Source: Trichuris trichiura
Lineage: Eukaryota; Nematoda; Enoplea; Trichinellida; Trichuridae
Direction of reading: 5' to 3'
DNA: 64,000 bases
Assembly: GCA_037903355.1 (NCBI GenBank)
Contig: JBAJFE010000023.1
Location: 1-64,000, forward strand
Both the position numbers and the translations under genes were made by a program. Positions 11,750-24,500 of the stretch are shown piece after piece (position 1 is the stretch's first letter; each line of letters starts with the position of its first letter). The notes beneath the pieces were generated by a model that made no database searches, was not told the DNA's origin, and worked only from the letters and a program-made list of their open reading frames with translations.

Positions 11750-12678
11750 CATCTGTATTGTTTGAACTTTAATCGGACAATTTTACTAAGAGACTTTATG
11801 ATTTATTCCGCTTGCAAACATCTTCCCTCCGCAGTGTTGAAACAATATGACGTCATTTTATATTACCATCAATTATGCAAAATAGTTGTCCGGTTCACCT
11901 GCGCACCATGTTTTAGATTTTTAAAAAATTCAGACAGCTATTGGCATGCGCGGAACTTTTGTCGGGTTGAATCCCATTCAACCGCGTCGACAAATGAGCG
12001 TATATGCGATGTTTTCTGTGTATTTCTGTTATGGTCTATCTCGTACGCTGTTGATGACGAAATGGCACGTCATAATTTAAGATGGCCGTTGAACAAGCCG
12101 ACAAGTTAATTTCCATTAAAATCTATGGCCGTATGTGTACAAATGGCTCTGTTTTATCGCTGAACAAAATTTCAAAACCATGAGTTACTTTAGTCAAAGG
12201 GGTTTTTATTATTGCAGTTTAACAGAACGCGATTTTATTTCCATATACCGTATTGCCGAATGCCCCTTGGAAAAGCCTATAAATGCGTTTATTCGGATGT
12301 CCTACAGCTCAAACAGATTCCTCCACGCATTTTCAATAAGATATCGTAATGCCTGCTTAATCGCTGTTATGCTAGTTTCACCGAAGTTGTGCGGAAAAAA
12401 GTTTAGCGTTTAAATTTAGTTAGCGGCGGATATTTTGTTTTCTACGTATAGTGGCCGCGTTCAGGCAAATAATTAGGTTGAAAAAAATTGTGTCTCGAAT
12501 GCAAGACGCTAAGTTGATTTTTAAAAAATTAGAATGCTCACTTGACCATACTTTCCTGATTTTAACAAAGTAAACCTAACCATCATAAATTCGCGTTCGC
12601 TTCTTACTGTAGTCCGCCATTTTTTAACTGAAGAGGACTTTCTGTCCCTTGGCATCATTTTTCCGTTTGAGTAGCAAA
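11750..12678. other. Intergenic DNA
   Basis: Frames of up to 115 codons occur on the + strand (11762-12109, 12135-12413) but have no recognisable domain, no supporting splice sites and no biased composition. Treated as non-coding. Confidence 0.45.
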
Positions 12679-15119
12679 ATGTTAGCTACAAAAAAAGCTG
12701 TTCCATTATCCTACCGAGTAAGCTTTCTTTGTTATGCATGTGCCCATTTTAGGCGGCAGTACGAAGCAGGAGAGGGGCCGCGCCGTCCGGCTGGGCAACA
12801 TAGAAACTGATCGCGTATAACTTAGGATTGTCTTGACTTCAAGAGACTTATTTTATAATTTTTTCAGGCAGTCGCCGAAGTAGTTCGTATCTGTCTTGGA
12901 CCCGCGCAATGCTTAAGGTACTTTTCTGTTTTTTCCCAATTTTTCGTCAGACTTTCCGTCGAAATCTATAGATGTGTTTTTCTAAACCTATTTAATTTAC
13001 GAGTGGGCACGTAGAATGAAATTTTTCTTTCTTTAAAGATACAGTGATCACAAGCGGTGGTAATACTGTTTTGCGTGACGTGGGCGGGAAAGCATGTTAC
13101 ATATTTTAATTTTATTCTTCAATTATTATGTAGATTAAGGTTCCACATCCTGCGGCGAAATCAGTGATAGAAATCAGTCGTTATTTTTTGTAAAGACGAT
13201 CAATTCGTAGTCGTATTGAAATTTTAACTTGTTTTATTGAAGCTGCGGAAATATTGAATGCAACTGAGCCCTTCTTGACACAAGATATCCATTCTGTTCA
13301 TTGCAAACAGCATTGACTTACGTAGTGGTACATTGTAATGACAAAATGGGGTACGTATAGTAAAACAATTTAATTCATTCAGTTTTTCATTTCAATGAAT
13401 AACTTTTCAGAAGAAATATAAATATAAATAACGAAGAAAAGTTATTAGATGTTCGCAGTTGCATTAATTGAATGCATATGGCAGTGGATGCCATCAAATT
13501 GGTTACTGTTGATACGCTTTTCGGAAAGCAGACTGATAGGTTCGTGTTGAAAAGGTTTATAAAAATTTTGTTGTTAGTTTTAGTGTATTAGTTATTTAGT
13601 TATTTTTAGGTTCCCGGCGAGCAGATTGAGCATTCAAAATTAATAAAAAGAGTCATTCTAAGCAAGCTTACAACCCCGATGTTATTTTGTTGGATTCCAG
13701 TTTAGAATTCCACAAATTTGAAAGTCAGGTAATCTATCCTAAATGTATTGTATTGTCAAGAATGAAATAATGCCGTCAATACTTATGCTATTTAGCAGCT
13801 TTTTACTTGTGCGAATGCGTTTAACGTTTTTGTTCGAACGGATAATTGCTTGAATGTTTTTCAGGAAAAGTTTAAATGTTCAAATATGGCTTCCGTAACA
13901 TCTACGCTTAAAACTGAAGAAAGAGAAAACTGTGAAAGCTGTGCGCGATAACATAATTTAAAGCCGAATTTAGTTCTCCGCTAAAAAGGTTTTTCCGATT
14001 TGGCTCAACATTTCCTCGTAATGGAAAATATATCAGTGATTCATCGCATAAAAAGAACGGACAGTGATCGCTTAGCAAAGTAATTCCTATTAGAGACTGC
14101 GTTAATAAATTTTTGAAATTTTCTTTTAAATTTCAGAGTAACAGTGCAATAATTGTTTACGATCCAGCAGTACTGACCGAACATGACGTAGGAACAAAAG
14201 CACCGGAATTTTATATAGAAAAAATTGGCAATGAGTAAATGTCAAATTTGTCAAATCTTGTTTATTAGACTTTTTTAAAAAATGATTGATAGGTACTTCA
14301 CATTTGTGATTAACGATAAGGGCGTTAAAGCTTGCGCATTGTTGCTTCGAAGTCTCAATAAGGACATATTTATGGAAATGGATCGAAACTTACAAGATGA
14401 ATTGCACGTTGTTGGCAATGTATTTCTGAATCCAAAAGTACTTCCGGGCGGTGGTGCTACCGAAATGACTTTAACTCAAGTTTGTATGGGTTTTTTCACT
14501 TTTGCTTATTTGGTTGAATTGTGAAGCTTAAGGTTATCAAAGAGAAGGCCAACTCAATTAAAGGAAAGCAGCAACTTGTATATCGAGCTGTGGCTGATTA
14601 TTTTCAAATTATACCAACACCTTTGCTGCAGAATATCGGAGCTGAATATTATTCGAGTCATAACTGCTTTGAGAGTAAAAAAATTGTTTTTTGGCTTTTA
14701 TAATAATGTTCCCATTTTCTTTCTTCTTTTTTCTTTTTCCCTTTCCAACGGGTGTGTTTATTCAAAATGAATCTTTTTGCGGCTTTTGCAACGGGTTGAA
14801 AAAGCTGCAAAAAGTTTGATTTTGAAATTTTCCATTTATACTATTTTTCAAAAAGGCAAAGCATACGGACGCGAGAAATGAAACATTGGACATCAACGGT
14901 ATAACCGGTGAGGTGGACGACAGGAATAAGTTGAATGTGCGGAATCCATTGACAGTTCGCGTACAAGTACACAAAGCGGCTATTTATGTCCGTTTTTCAC
15001 TTTTTGTTTTGTCTTTTTTTATGTTTTAATTTCAGACAGCAATTTTGCTTATGCGCATTGATGAAATACTAAGTGGAGTGCAGGAGAAGACAGACGCTGA
15101 TAAATCTGAGCAGACCTAA
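12679..15119 (+). pseudogene. CCT3 (pseudogene): Decayed, intron-containing copy of chaperonin subunit CCT3 (TCP-1 gamma)
   Basis: CCT gamma is one of eight subunits of the cytosolic TRiC chaperonin that folds actin and tubulin. Segments matching it appear in order: RGRAVRLGNIE (near 12770), AEVVRICLGP (12870), VITSGGNTVLRD (13040), AEILNATEPFL (13240), AVDAIKLVTVD (13483), VILLDSSLEF (13680), FSDLAQHFL (13990), YFTFVINDKG (14291), VLPGGGATEM (14440), YRAVADYFQIIP (14580), LDINGITGEVDD (14890) and ILLMRIDEILSG (15050). They are separated by short GT..AG introns, so this is not a processed copy. Damage: in-frame TAA codons near 13950 and 13981, frame changes near 12750, 13650 and 14640, and no recognisable GDGTT catalytic motif. 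An intact CCT3 must exist elsewhere if this reading is right. Confidence 0.8.
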
Positions 15120-17929
15120 CAGGATATGAAGAGAGGCTTGATGATGCTTAAAAGAAAGATATTCCAACAGAACTGGCATCGTGTTTACAAGTTACGCAAA
15201 GGTAAATTTGTTGTAATATGTTTTTGCTATTGAACACAGACTGTCTTTTAATGGGATTCCATGTTTTCGTAATGGTCTTCAATCAAGGCCTTTCCCGTGA
15301 CCGGCGAATACCAACTGAAGACCGGTATAAAAGTATAGTTTTTGCATGCACCTTTCATTGGTGTTCAGTTTGTATGCCCATCTGAAATTGTTTCGTTTTT
15401 AACTGTTTTATGCAACTGTTGGCTGCTATACGAGCGGACAGATGAGTATTTATAAGTTACACTTCTAAACGAAGTGGTAAGTCTTAGGGCTCACTATTTG
15501 CAACGTGGTTGTTTAAGGCCAAACAATCCTAGCCCAATAGAGAGACATTACGGCATGCAGTATTACTGTGCAACATGTTGACTGAACGTTTTATTGAATT
15601 AATCGTTTTTTCTGTCAGCAGCTTTTCCAAACTAAGTACGTACTTTTAATCAATAAAGAAACCAGTTTATACAAATTGTAAGTAAGTTTGCATAAGCAAG
15701 AGTAAGTTACTGACCAGAAAAACATACGCCTTCGTAAAATATATGCTACCTCGAATGTATATGTATCATTTAAACTTATTTTCTACAATCAGCATCAATG
15801 TGATTTTTTACTGGAAGTCTTCCATACTATTTCGACCTCAGCAGGATGAGTAATAATATGTTGTAATGTAAGTTATTATTTTGTTTGCCCATCGGGCATT
15901 AAAGCTTTATTTTTTCAACTGCTATTAATCTCAGCTTACTGTAGGGGTGAGTTAAGTTTCCGGCCAAGTTAACGATCGCCGTAGCTTCCATGGACGTCGT
16001 CGCAACCGCTTTTAGACGAATTGACTAACGTAAAAGCAGCATGCTGCATTAAGCAATACGTCCAGCTCACCTGCAAACTTAGTTTTCTTTTAGCAGCTTT
16101 CAAATGGTGATTTGCAAGTTGCGTGCTGTCTCATTGAGCATACTTTATTTGATTAAATAGTTGATGTTATTCGTTAAGGTTGTTAAGCCATGAATGGATC
16201 GGAACGCAAATTTTTCGATCCTAAATTTCTGTTGCTTTTGCGAAGTAGTTTCGAAAATCGCAGAACTGTTATTAGTGGAAAACTGAACTGCTTTTTCTTT
16301 ATACTTGTAACGTTGTGCTTCTTCCTATACCTTTTCTTTTTCGTCCGAAGAAATCACGCCATTTTTAAATCACATCATAAGGTAGAATTCTTTTCAATGC
16401 ATTGCAGGCGTAGGTTTTAAGGAATATTATTATTTCACAACATTCTTTGCTCCCACTAATTCTACAAGTAAAGCAACGTCAGAAAACAAGAAACATTATC
16501 AGTTCGAGGGAGACGATTACTTTTTCGATAGCAAAGCGATTCATTCGTATTGCAGGTAAAATGGTACGAATGATCGAAGCTTTCGCAACTGAACCGGTTC
16601 CGTTTTGAGCGATAAAGCACAGACTTGCGAGAACCTTATCGTTTTGTCTCCGTCTTATCACTGTCTATGGCTGCGATGGCTTAATTTCAGTTTGCTCGTT
16701 AAAAATCACTGAACAGCCGCTTATTTCTGACCATTATTTGTCACCGCTTCATTTTCTTCGTTAGTGCTCATCGCGAAAGCATACGTGCAACGGATGAACC
16801 GTTGCGTAAGAACTGCGGACTTCCGTTGTGGCAGTCAGCAAAAGAGACGTCGGAATGGTAATTGTAGCAGTCGTATTTGTGAAAGCAATAGCAGTCGGTA
16901 AGCAAAAACGATGAATTAAATGCAACCAGAATGAATGGTCTTCTTCAGTTTTAGTAGGAAAAAACGTTAAAATTTTGTAAATTGACTATTAAAAACAGTT
17001 TCCCTTTATTGTTATGAGCACAATCGGCTAAACGAAGACAGTTTTCCTTGAATAAGATTTTCCTTTCCATCCAAGTTCCATTGAGAGTTGAACTTCACAT
17101 ATGACGGAAAAGCTAATGTTAGTGCTCTGTTTTTGAATGTCAGCGGAAAAACTAATGCTTGAACAAGTGACAGGAGAAATTATATGTCTGCACTGTTTGA
17201 AAAAGACATTCGTATGCAGTAAACGTTATCAAGATATAATCGACTTGTTTACAGCTGATTCAGAATTCATTTAAATGTTTAAATGTATTTTGTTCCGGTT
17301 GCATTGGAATTCCCCCTTACTGAAACAATTTCTGATTGAATTCCAACTGTACGCTGTTGTGTCAAGGCAAAGTTGACATTCATCCTTGCTCTGCACTGGC
17401 CAACGCTTGGTAGAAAATAATTCACTTTGTAATGTCTGCTTATGACTAAGTGTTTTTCGAATATTCTTCAACGGACATTTCTAATTATTTAAGCTGCTAT
17501 AATATCTGTCATGATTGATACTCATTGAGCATTCTGTTAACGCTGCCAGGTGGTGTACCTGTTTACTTGAAACGAACTGACCACTTGTAGTACTTTTATC
17601 GTGATTTTGACGTTTTAAGGCCTTTGGCTCTCCGCAGTTTGTACAAAATGATTTTGTTTCATTGTAGGCACTTCATTATTGTCGTTTTCACTTAACTGAA
17701 CCGTCTTTTTATATACGACTTAAATGTTTGAGCTGTTCACTGGTGCTTCCGGATTGACGAACTGAAAATTTTACGAAGGCAACAAAGCATATCCGCGTGT
17801 ATTAATACTGTTTCGAGAGAATTACTGTCTTTTTATCGGCAGACGGTTTTGTCGGTTAGTCATTTTGAAGAATGCAATTACGAACGAAACTTTCAGCGAC
17901 TTGTCCACGTTACGAGTGCTACCAGTTTA
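15120..17929. other. Gene-poor DNA
   Basis: No gene recognised over 2.8 kb. A 76-codon frame at 16190-16420 encodes one hydrophobic stretch between basic ends but has no support. The part at about 16419-16520 resembles 29447-29580 and is a dispersed repeat. Confidence 0.45.
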
Positions 17930-18460
17930 CAAGGTATATTGAATCATCTGTCCAGAGTATTAATTCGGAAGAATTTTAGAGTTCTTGTCTGCAACTGGTT
18001 TCCTGCATTGCGTGTAAACGTCAAGTTTTCAGCATCTGCATTATGCAATCTGTTTAGCTAGATGCTCCGGTGCAACTTTTATTTTGTTGTTGCATATTTT
18101 TGATAATTTGCATTTCATGCTAAGTTTAATGCAATGGAATTGCTGTAACTTTTCTTTAGTGCATTAGGTGCTTCATTCTTTGTTGTTGGCTTGTATGAGC
18201 GTAAGTACATTAGTTTATACTCTTTTCATCTTCCTAAGTAAGCTTTCAAGCTGTTGTTAAATCACGTAGAAAGTGATGTTCGTGAACGAAACTTCCCGAA
18301 ACAGTTTTGCCTTCTTAGGCTTAGATAACCAGAATCAAGTTAGCTTTTTGTAAAACTGGTCAACACGAAAAAAACCAACTGGTATAACGGTGTGGCGACT
18401 GGATCGTTCACTCCATTCACATGAAGTCGCTTCTGCTAAAGTAAATGGAATCATTAGTCG
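17930..18460. repeat. Direct duplication, copy A
   Basis: About 0.53 kb that aligns at a constant offset of ~1,283 nt with copy B at 19218-19745. Shared landmarks include ATTAATTCGGAAG, GTCAAGTTTTCAGCA, TTTTGTTGTTGC and GTAAATGGAA. By eye the copies are about 70-75% alike with small indels. No shared open frame survives, so a coding role is not supported. Confidence 0.65.
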
Positions 18461-19217
18461 CATATACTTCTAATTGATTTGTTATAATATATTGGTAGAA
18501 TACGTTAGTCTCTAATGTAATCGGAAACTGCTGAAATTATTGGCTAGAAGTTGCCCGTTGTTCTCAAGTTCCTCTTCGTGTGGAATTCCTTAATAAGCAC
18601 TTTCTCGCTTGCGACAAGCTCTTCTACGCTGAGTAACATTTATGAATTTCCATTTTGTAAGAAATATACTGTTAAGCATTGTACATTTCAGTTTCTTCTT
18701 CACAGGCATTCGATGACAACCAATTTCTTGTATAAATCACTATTTTCTTCACCTCTATTCAATGGCTCGTTCGTCTTTTTCAAATCGTCACAGCCTTTTT
18801 CTAAATAGAATTGCTTTATTTATAGCGCAGAGAAGATATCAGCTGCCTTCAGATGTATAATAAACTATTGAAACAGTGCGGATTATAAGCTACTGTCGAT
18901 TTAAAGAACCTAAATAGAAGAGTTGAACGAACACTTTACAAATGCCGCGGAGTTCTGGCGCAAACCTCTGCACTGAAAGCTTACTCTTATATGTATGTCC
19001 GGATGCAGACTTCAAAAAAAGCAGCTGATGAAAAGGCATTACATCATTTAAAAGTCAGTTAAATTAAAAAGTGAGACAGTGCATCTCATTTAATGGTACT
19101 GTCTTCAACTGCTCCATAAGCACTTTCTTACTTTGCCAGTAGTAAAGACGTGTGCCAGAAGACGGCGGTATCATGTAAGTGCTCGTCCGTTAACTCTAAT
19201 TAGACCTTTTGTCATCA
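18461..19217. other. Spacer between duplicated segments
   Basis: No gene recognised. An 85-codon frame (18551-18808), rich in Ser and Phe, has no splice or similarity support. Confidence 0.4.
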
Positions 19218-19745
19218 ATAAGGTTAATTTCATCGAAAGCATTAATTCGGAAGCAGTTTAGAGTTTGCTGTTGTAACTCGTTTGCTGCAGCGCACGTAAG
19301 TCAAGTTTTCAGCACCTTCATTGAAGCATTCTGTTTGATTAAGCTTTGTGTCGTAACTTCTGCTTTGTTGTTGCCTATTTTTAATAATTTGCGGTTCACG
19401 TTATCCCTATGGCAATGGAATGTTTGCTTTTGGCAGCATTCTTTGTTGTTTTACCCTTTCATCCGCTTGTGAGAGCATAAATATGTTAGCTCTTCTAATG
19501 TTTCTATTTTCTTAATTAAGCGTTCAAATTGTCGTCGCGATATGCTGGAAGAGATGTCGGTGAGCGGAACCTGCAGTAATTCCTGTTACATTCTTGTCTT
19601 CTTCGGTTAAGATGATCAAAGTCGTATTATCTTGTCAAACCGAACAGCGCGAGAAGATCAATTCTTACAATGGCGCAGAAACTGAGGTACGCACTCCATT
19701 CTCATAAATGAACTTGCTGATTTGTAAATGGAACTTGACAGTCAG
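19218..19745. repeat. Direct duplication, copy B
   Basis: Counterpart of copy A. The collinear landmarks keep their spacing to within a few bases, so it is an old segmental or tandem duplication of a ~1.28-kb unit whose remaining ~0.75 kb has diverged beyond recognition or been replaced. Confidence 0.65.
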
Positions 19746-20047
19746 AATACGGTAAAGAAGAAGATAGAAAAGTGACGTGTAACATATTCGGGATTAGACG
19801 AGGAACCTTTCCGGTGAAGTTTGACCCGATGCGCCTCCTTTCAATCTCGGTAACAAATAAAAGCATCTCGAAAACAATGTCCACCGATGGAGTAAGGTTC
19901 ACGCGGGACGTTACAGCTGTTTTCCCGCTTAGGATACGAAGGGCCAGTTTTCTGGTGCTATTACTTATGAACATGTGAATTTACAACCGTTATTTTCTTT
20001 TTCCATTTTCTTTCATTCAATTTCTGCCCTAATCATTCACTCTGTAG

Positions 20048-20570
20048 ATCAAGTTTAAATGGTTTGCATGTTCAATACAGTTCTGCTGATGCTATAAAAC
20101 AGTACAATTTCGCTCTGCAGTTCTTTTATGCAATGTCGCCTTTGCTGTCAATGTTTGTGATTTTCAAAACAACAGTGGTCGTTGTTTCGTTTCTTGCTCC
20201 CATCAGTTCATTTAATCTCCTGCATTCTATGCTTTCCTCCTTGGCATATCGCTTCTGGTAAGTTTTTTCTCTTATTTATTAAAACGAATACGCGTATGGA
20301 AATTTTTGCCGTATTTTTCAACGTATCAGACCGATGAAACTTTGCTGCTTAAGTGCTGCACATGTTCTTTGAATCGTTCGCTTAATTGCAGCGCGCCATT
20401 TTTGCAGAAAGGATAAAGAAGCTGCATTTAAATTCGCACATAATGCCTTTATGTTTATCCTCCGAAACTTAGAGTTTATCCCTCAGACTGTGGAATGGAT
20501 ATTCTGCGAGCATTTTTACTTTTTACGTTCAAATTCAAGAGGTTTTCCCAGTTGTCTCTTCTTTTGACTT
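20048..20570 (+). CDS. Candidate membrane-protein exons, unrecognised
   Basis: After the acceptor-like CTGTAG at 20042-20047 there is an open stretch of about 70 codons ending at a good donor (CTG/GTAAGT at about 20258). It has two strongly hydrophobic segments, as in a multi-pass membrane protein. A second open stretch, about 20403-20570, follows an acceptor-like TTGCAG and includes RNLEFIPQTVEWIF. The phases of the two do not match cleanly, so this is either a damaged gene, perhaps of a receptor family, or chance. No family is recognised. Confidence 0.22.
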
Positions 20571-21500
20571 AATCCAGCAATATCCGAATATATCCGTAAC
20601 GATCTTGGTGTTCGTTCTCCCGTAGAATCTTGCCGACGACTGAGTTTCTCATCAGTGATCGTTTGTATCCGATTTGTGGAAAATGCGTCTCCTTTCGGTG
20701 TTTTCTGGAGAACACTTATTTCTTCCGGGAACATTGATTGTCCGCTATTGGATTCGGGTTGATATGCCCTTTACTGTGTCTTTAATGCCTTCTCAGAGGT
20801 AATATAACATCCTAAGATCACCTCTACATTTGAACTATAAATTCTCTGTTAAATTCTGTACTATTCTGCATACTGTCAATTTCAGTCTCCGATAGACTAC
20901 ATTCCGAACTTATTTTGCAAAGTTTATAACAATAAACGTTGATTAATGAACATAAGGTGAAAACTGCTTCAAGAAGTTTTATAAAACATTTTAAAAATCT
21001 TTTACAAATAAGACTAGAAAATGAACATTTAGAAAGTCCTTTCATACGCTTTCGTTTCTCGTAGGAAACATTCTAACGTAAGCCAAACATGAAAGTGTAC
21101 TATTATTCATGAAAAACTGCACTGGAATTTCATCCTAAATGTAATGTTCTCCTTCCTGTACTTTCCTTTTTCCTGCACTGATTTTACAACAGAAGGAAGG
21201 AGAATGGTAGATACTCGCTTTCATCACATCTCTACGCTTCACCTTTCCCAGCTAATAATGGGACAATCTTAACTCCACGTCGTGTGAAAATTAGCCTCCC
21301 GTCAAAAGAGTGTGTGCCAAACAATAAAGTCAAATTTTCATGCAGCGTCAAAATGTGCCATGTCAAAATAAGGCGCGTCAAACCAGGAATTCGCATCCTG
21401 ACACCGCCTTCAGACGTTTAGTGCCCAAAGAAGCCGCGCTAAACCGTGACACCAAATCTTGACGCTGCATCAAAACGCTTTGCAGCGAAGAAATTCCCTC
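20571..21500. other. DNA before the 460-bp array
   Basis: No gene recognised. The last 200 nt (21300-21480) hold several GTCAAA-type words, such as AAGGCGCGTCAAACCAGG. A similar word group (AAGGCACGTCAAACTGAG) lies just beyond the far end of the array, near 27740. Confidence 0.4.
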
Positions 21501-21509
21501 AAGACAAGG

Positions 21510-24500
21510 GTCGACGTCTACGGCTACACAAGCGCTGAAATGCGTCTCCGAAAAGGGAAGGGAGAGGCTGAGCGACAACGAGCCTGTTTTTCTGCGCGAT
21601 AGCTTCATCCTAAACCAAATCCAAAGTAGAGGCCAGAAACGTATTCCAGCATCATTCTTGCTTTTGAATGGCCACGCTCACTCGTAGAAGAGCTTTGGAA
21701 GGAAAAGATTTCCTTGATCTCAGTGTTCAGCTAAAGCTGATCTTCTATACCCTAAGGGCGCATGGACGAAATACTTTGACTAGCGGATATTATGCCCTCA
21801 CACTTATGGAGATAAACATCCCAATTTTATGGAGCTCATATGAGCAACGAGAGGCTGTAAATATGAAAAAAATTTCTTTTTGCACCTCTCCTACGGTAGA
21901 CGAACGAAAACCAGGTATCAGTAATTTCAAAAACACTCAAGCGCTGTCCCCTACGCGCCGCAGACATCTTTTCTGCTCGAGACGTCTCCAGAAGTGCCGA
22001 AATGCTCCTGCGGAATAGGATTGGAAGGCCGGAGCAATAACGACCCGTTTAGATAGCGTGATAGCTTCACGCAAAACCAGATCCAAGGTAGCGAACAGAA
22101 ACGTATTTCTCCATCGTTCCTGCTTTTAAGTGGCCAGGTTCAGTCGCGTAGGTCCTTTGGAAACTATAGCTTTTCCTGATGACGGGGTTCGACTAAAGTC
22201 GCTCTTCTATTCCCCAGCGGGTGCATGGACGAAGCACCTTGAATATCGAATATTATGCTCCACACTTACGGAGGTCAACATCCTGATCTTTCGCAGCTCG
22301 TCTCAACAACGGGAGGCTGTAAATATGAAAAAAGTTTTTTTTTACACCTTTCGTACAGTAAATGAACGAAAAGGAGGTACCAGTGATTTCAAAATACTCA
22401 TTGGCCTTCCGCTGCGCGTCAGAAAAGACCGTTGCTCCCGAGACGTCCGTAGAAGCGTCGAGATGCTCCTGCGGGACAGGACAAGAAAGGCACGGCGATA
22501 ACAAACCTGTTTTTCTGCGCGATAGCGTCATGCGAAACGAAATCCAAAGCAGCGACCAGAAACGTTTTCTTGCGTCATTTTTGCTTTTAAATGGCCGTGT
22601 TCAGTCACGTACGAGCTTTTGCATTTATAAGTGTCCTTCACGGTTGTGTTCGACTCAAGCCGCTTTCTACACACTGTGAGTACACGGACGAAGTACTTTT
22701 AACTAGCGAATATTCTTCTCCTACACCTATCGACAGCTGCATTCCGATTTTTCAGAGGCCGTCTCAGATACTGCAGGCCGTAAACCGGAAAAACGCCATT
22801 TCTTACATTCTTGGTACAGTTGATGAATGCAAAGCAGGTAGCATTAACTTCGAAAATACTCCTAGGCCGTCCGCTACGCGCCGCAGATGTCTGTTGTCTC
22901 CAAATTGTCAGCAGAAACCCAGAATTTTTCCTGCGGAATAGGACAGCGAGGCCGAGCGTTAATCAGCCTGTTTCTTGGCGCAATAGCTTCATCCACTAAC
23001 AAATCCAAATAGCGGCCAGAAACGTATTCCCGCGTCATTTTTCTTTTCAGATAACCGTGTTCGGTTGCGTAGAACCTTTGGAAGCTATAGGTTTTCTTAA
23101 TAGCGGTACTGGACTAACTCCGCTCTTCAATACCCTTGGGCACAGATAGACGAAATACTTTGACTGGCGAGTGTTATGCCCGCACACTTACGGGCATCAC
23201 CATCCGGACTCTTCGGAGCTCCTCTAAGCAATGGGCGGCCGGAAACATAAAAACATTCTCTTTTTCTCTTGTTCATACAGTAGGTCAACGAAAAACAGGT
23301 ACCAGTCTTTTCAATAATACTGACGGGCCGTCCGCTGCCCGCCGGCGAAGCCTTTTGTCTCCAATACTTCTGTAGAAGCACCGAAATGCTTCTGTGGAAT
23401 AGGATAGGAAAGGCTGAGCGATAACGAACCTGTTTTTCTGCGCGATAGCTCCATTCGAAACCAAATCCAGAGGAGCGTGTAGAAACGTATTTCTGCATCA
23501 GTCTTGCTTTAAAATGGCTGTCTCCAGTCGCACAAGAGCTTTAGAAGTTTTAGGTTTGCTTAATGACGCTGTTCGACTAAAGCAGCTATGCTATGCCCTG
23601 GGTGCTCATGGACGAAGTACATTAACTAGCGAATATTATGCCGCTATAGTTATGGAAACCAACGCTGAGATTTTTCGTAGCTGGTTTGAGCAACGGGAGG
23701 CCGAAAATTTGAGAAACTTCTCCTTTTACATTCTTCTCACATAACGAGAAGCACGTAGCATTATTTTCAAAAATACACATCAGTAGTGTGATGCACGGCC
23801 GAGAAACCGTTTTACTGCCAGAGGACTACAGGAGAGCTGAAGTGCTCCTGCGGAATGGGAAACGAAAGGTTAGGCGATAACAATCCCGTTTTTCTCCAAG
23901 ATCGCTTCATCTGGAGCCAAATGGAAAATAGCGGGCAAAAACGCATTCCTCCGTCCGTCTAGCTTTTAGGCGACCGTGTTGAGTAGCGTAAGTGGTTTGT
24001 AAGATACAGGTTTTTTGGGTGGCAGTGTTCAACAAAAGCTGCTGTTCTATACCCTGGGCGTGCAGTGACGAAATACTGTAAGTACCGAATATTGTGTCCC
24101 TATACTTATAGAGTGCAACATTCCGATTTTTCGGGGATGGTTTGGGGAATGGCACGCTGGAATAATGAAAAAAATTGTTTTTACATTCTTCATACAGTAG
24201 ATGAACGAAAAGCAGGTAGCAGTATTTTCAAAAATAGTCACTAGCCGTCCGATAAACGCCGCTTCCTTTATTTCTGGGAAGGGTGCAGGAGCGCCAAAAT
24301 GATTCTGCTGAATAGGAAACGAAAGGCTGAGCAATAATGAACCTGTTTCTCTGAGAGTACGCTTCTTCTCAAGCCAAGTGAAAAGTGCTGGGCAGAAAGC
24401 TGTTGCACCATCCGCGCAGTTTTGAACGTTTGTGTCGGAACGCATAGGAGCTTTGGAAGCCATACGTCGTCTTGATCGCGGTGTTCCACTGAAGCCGCTC

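Noticed and set aside
16190..16420. 76-codon frame with one hydrophobic segment as a small membrane protein
   Set aside because: No splice, similarity or composition support; AT-rich DNA gives Phe/Leu-rich frames often.
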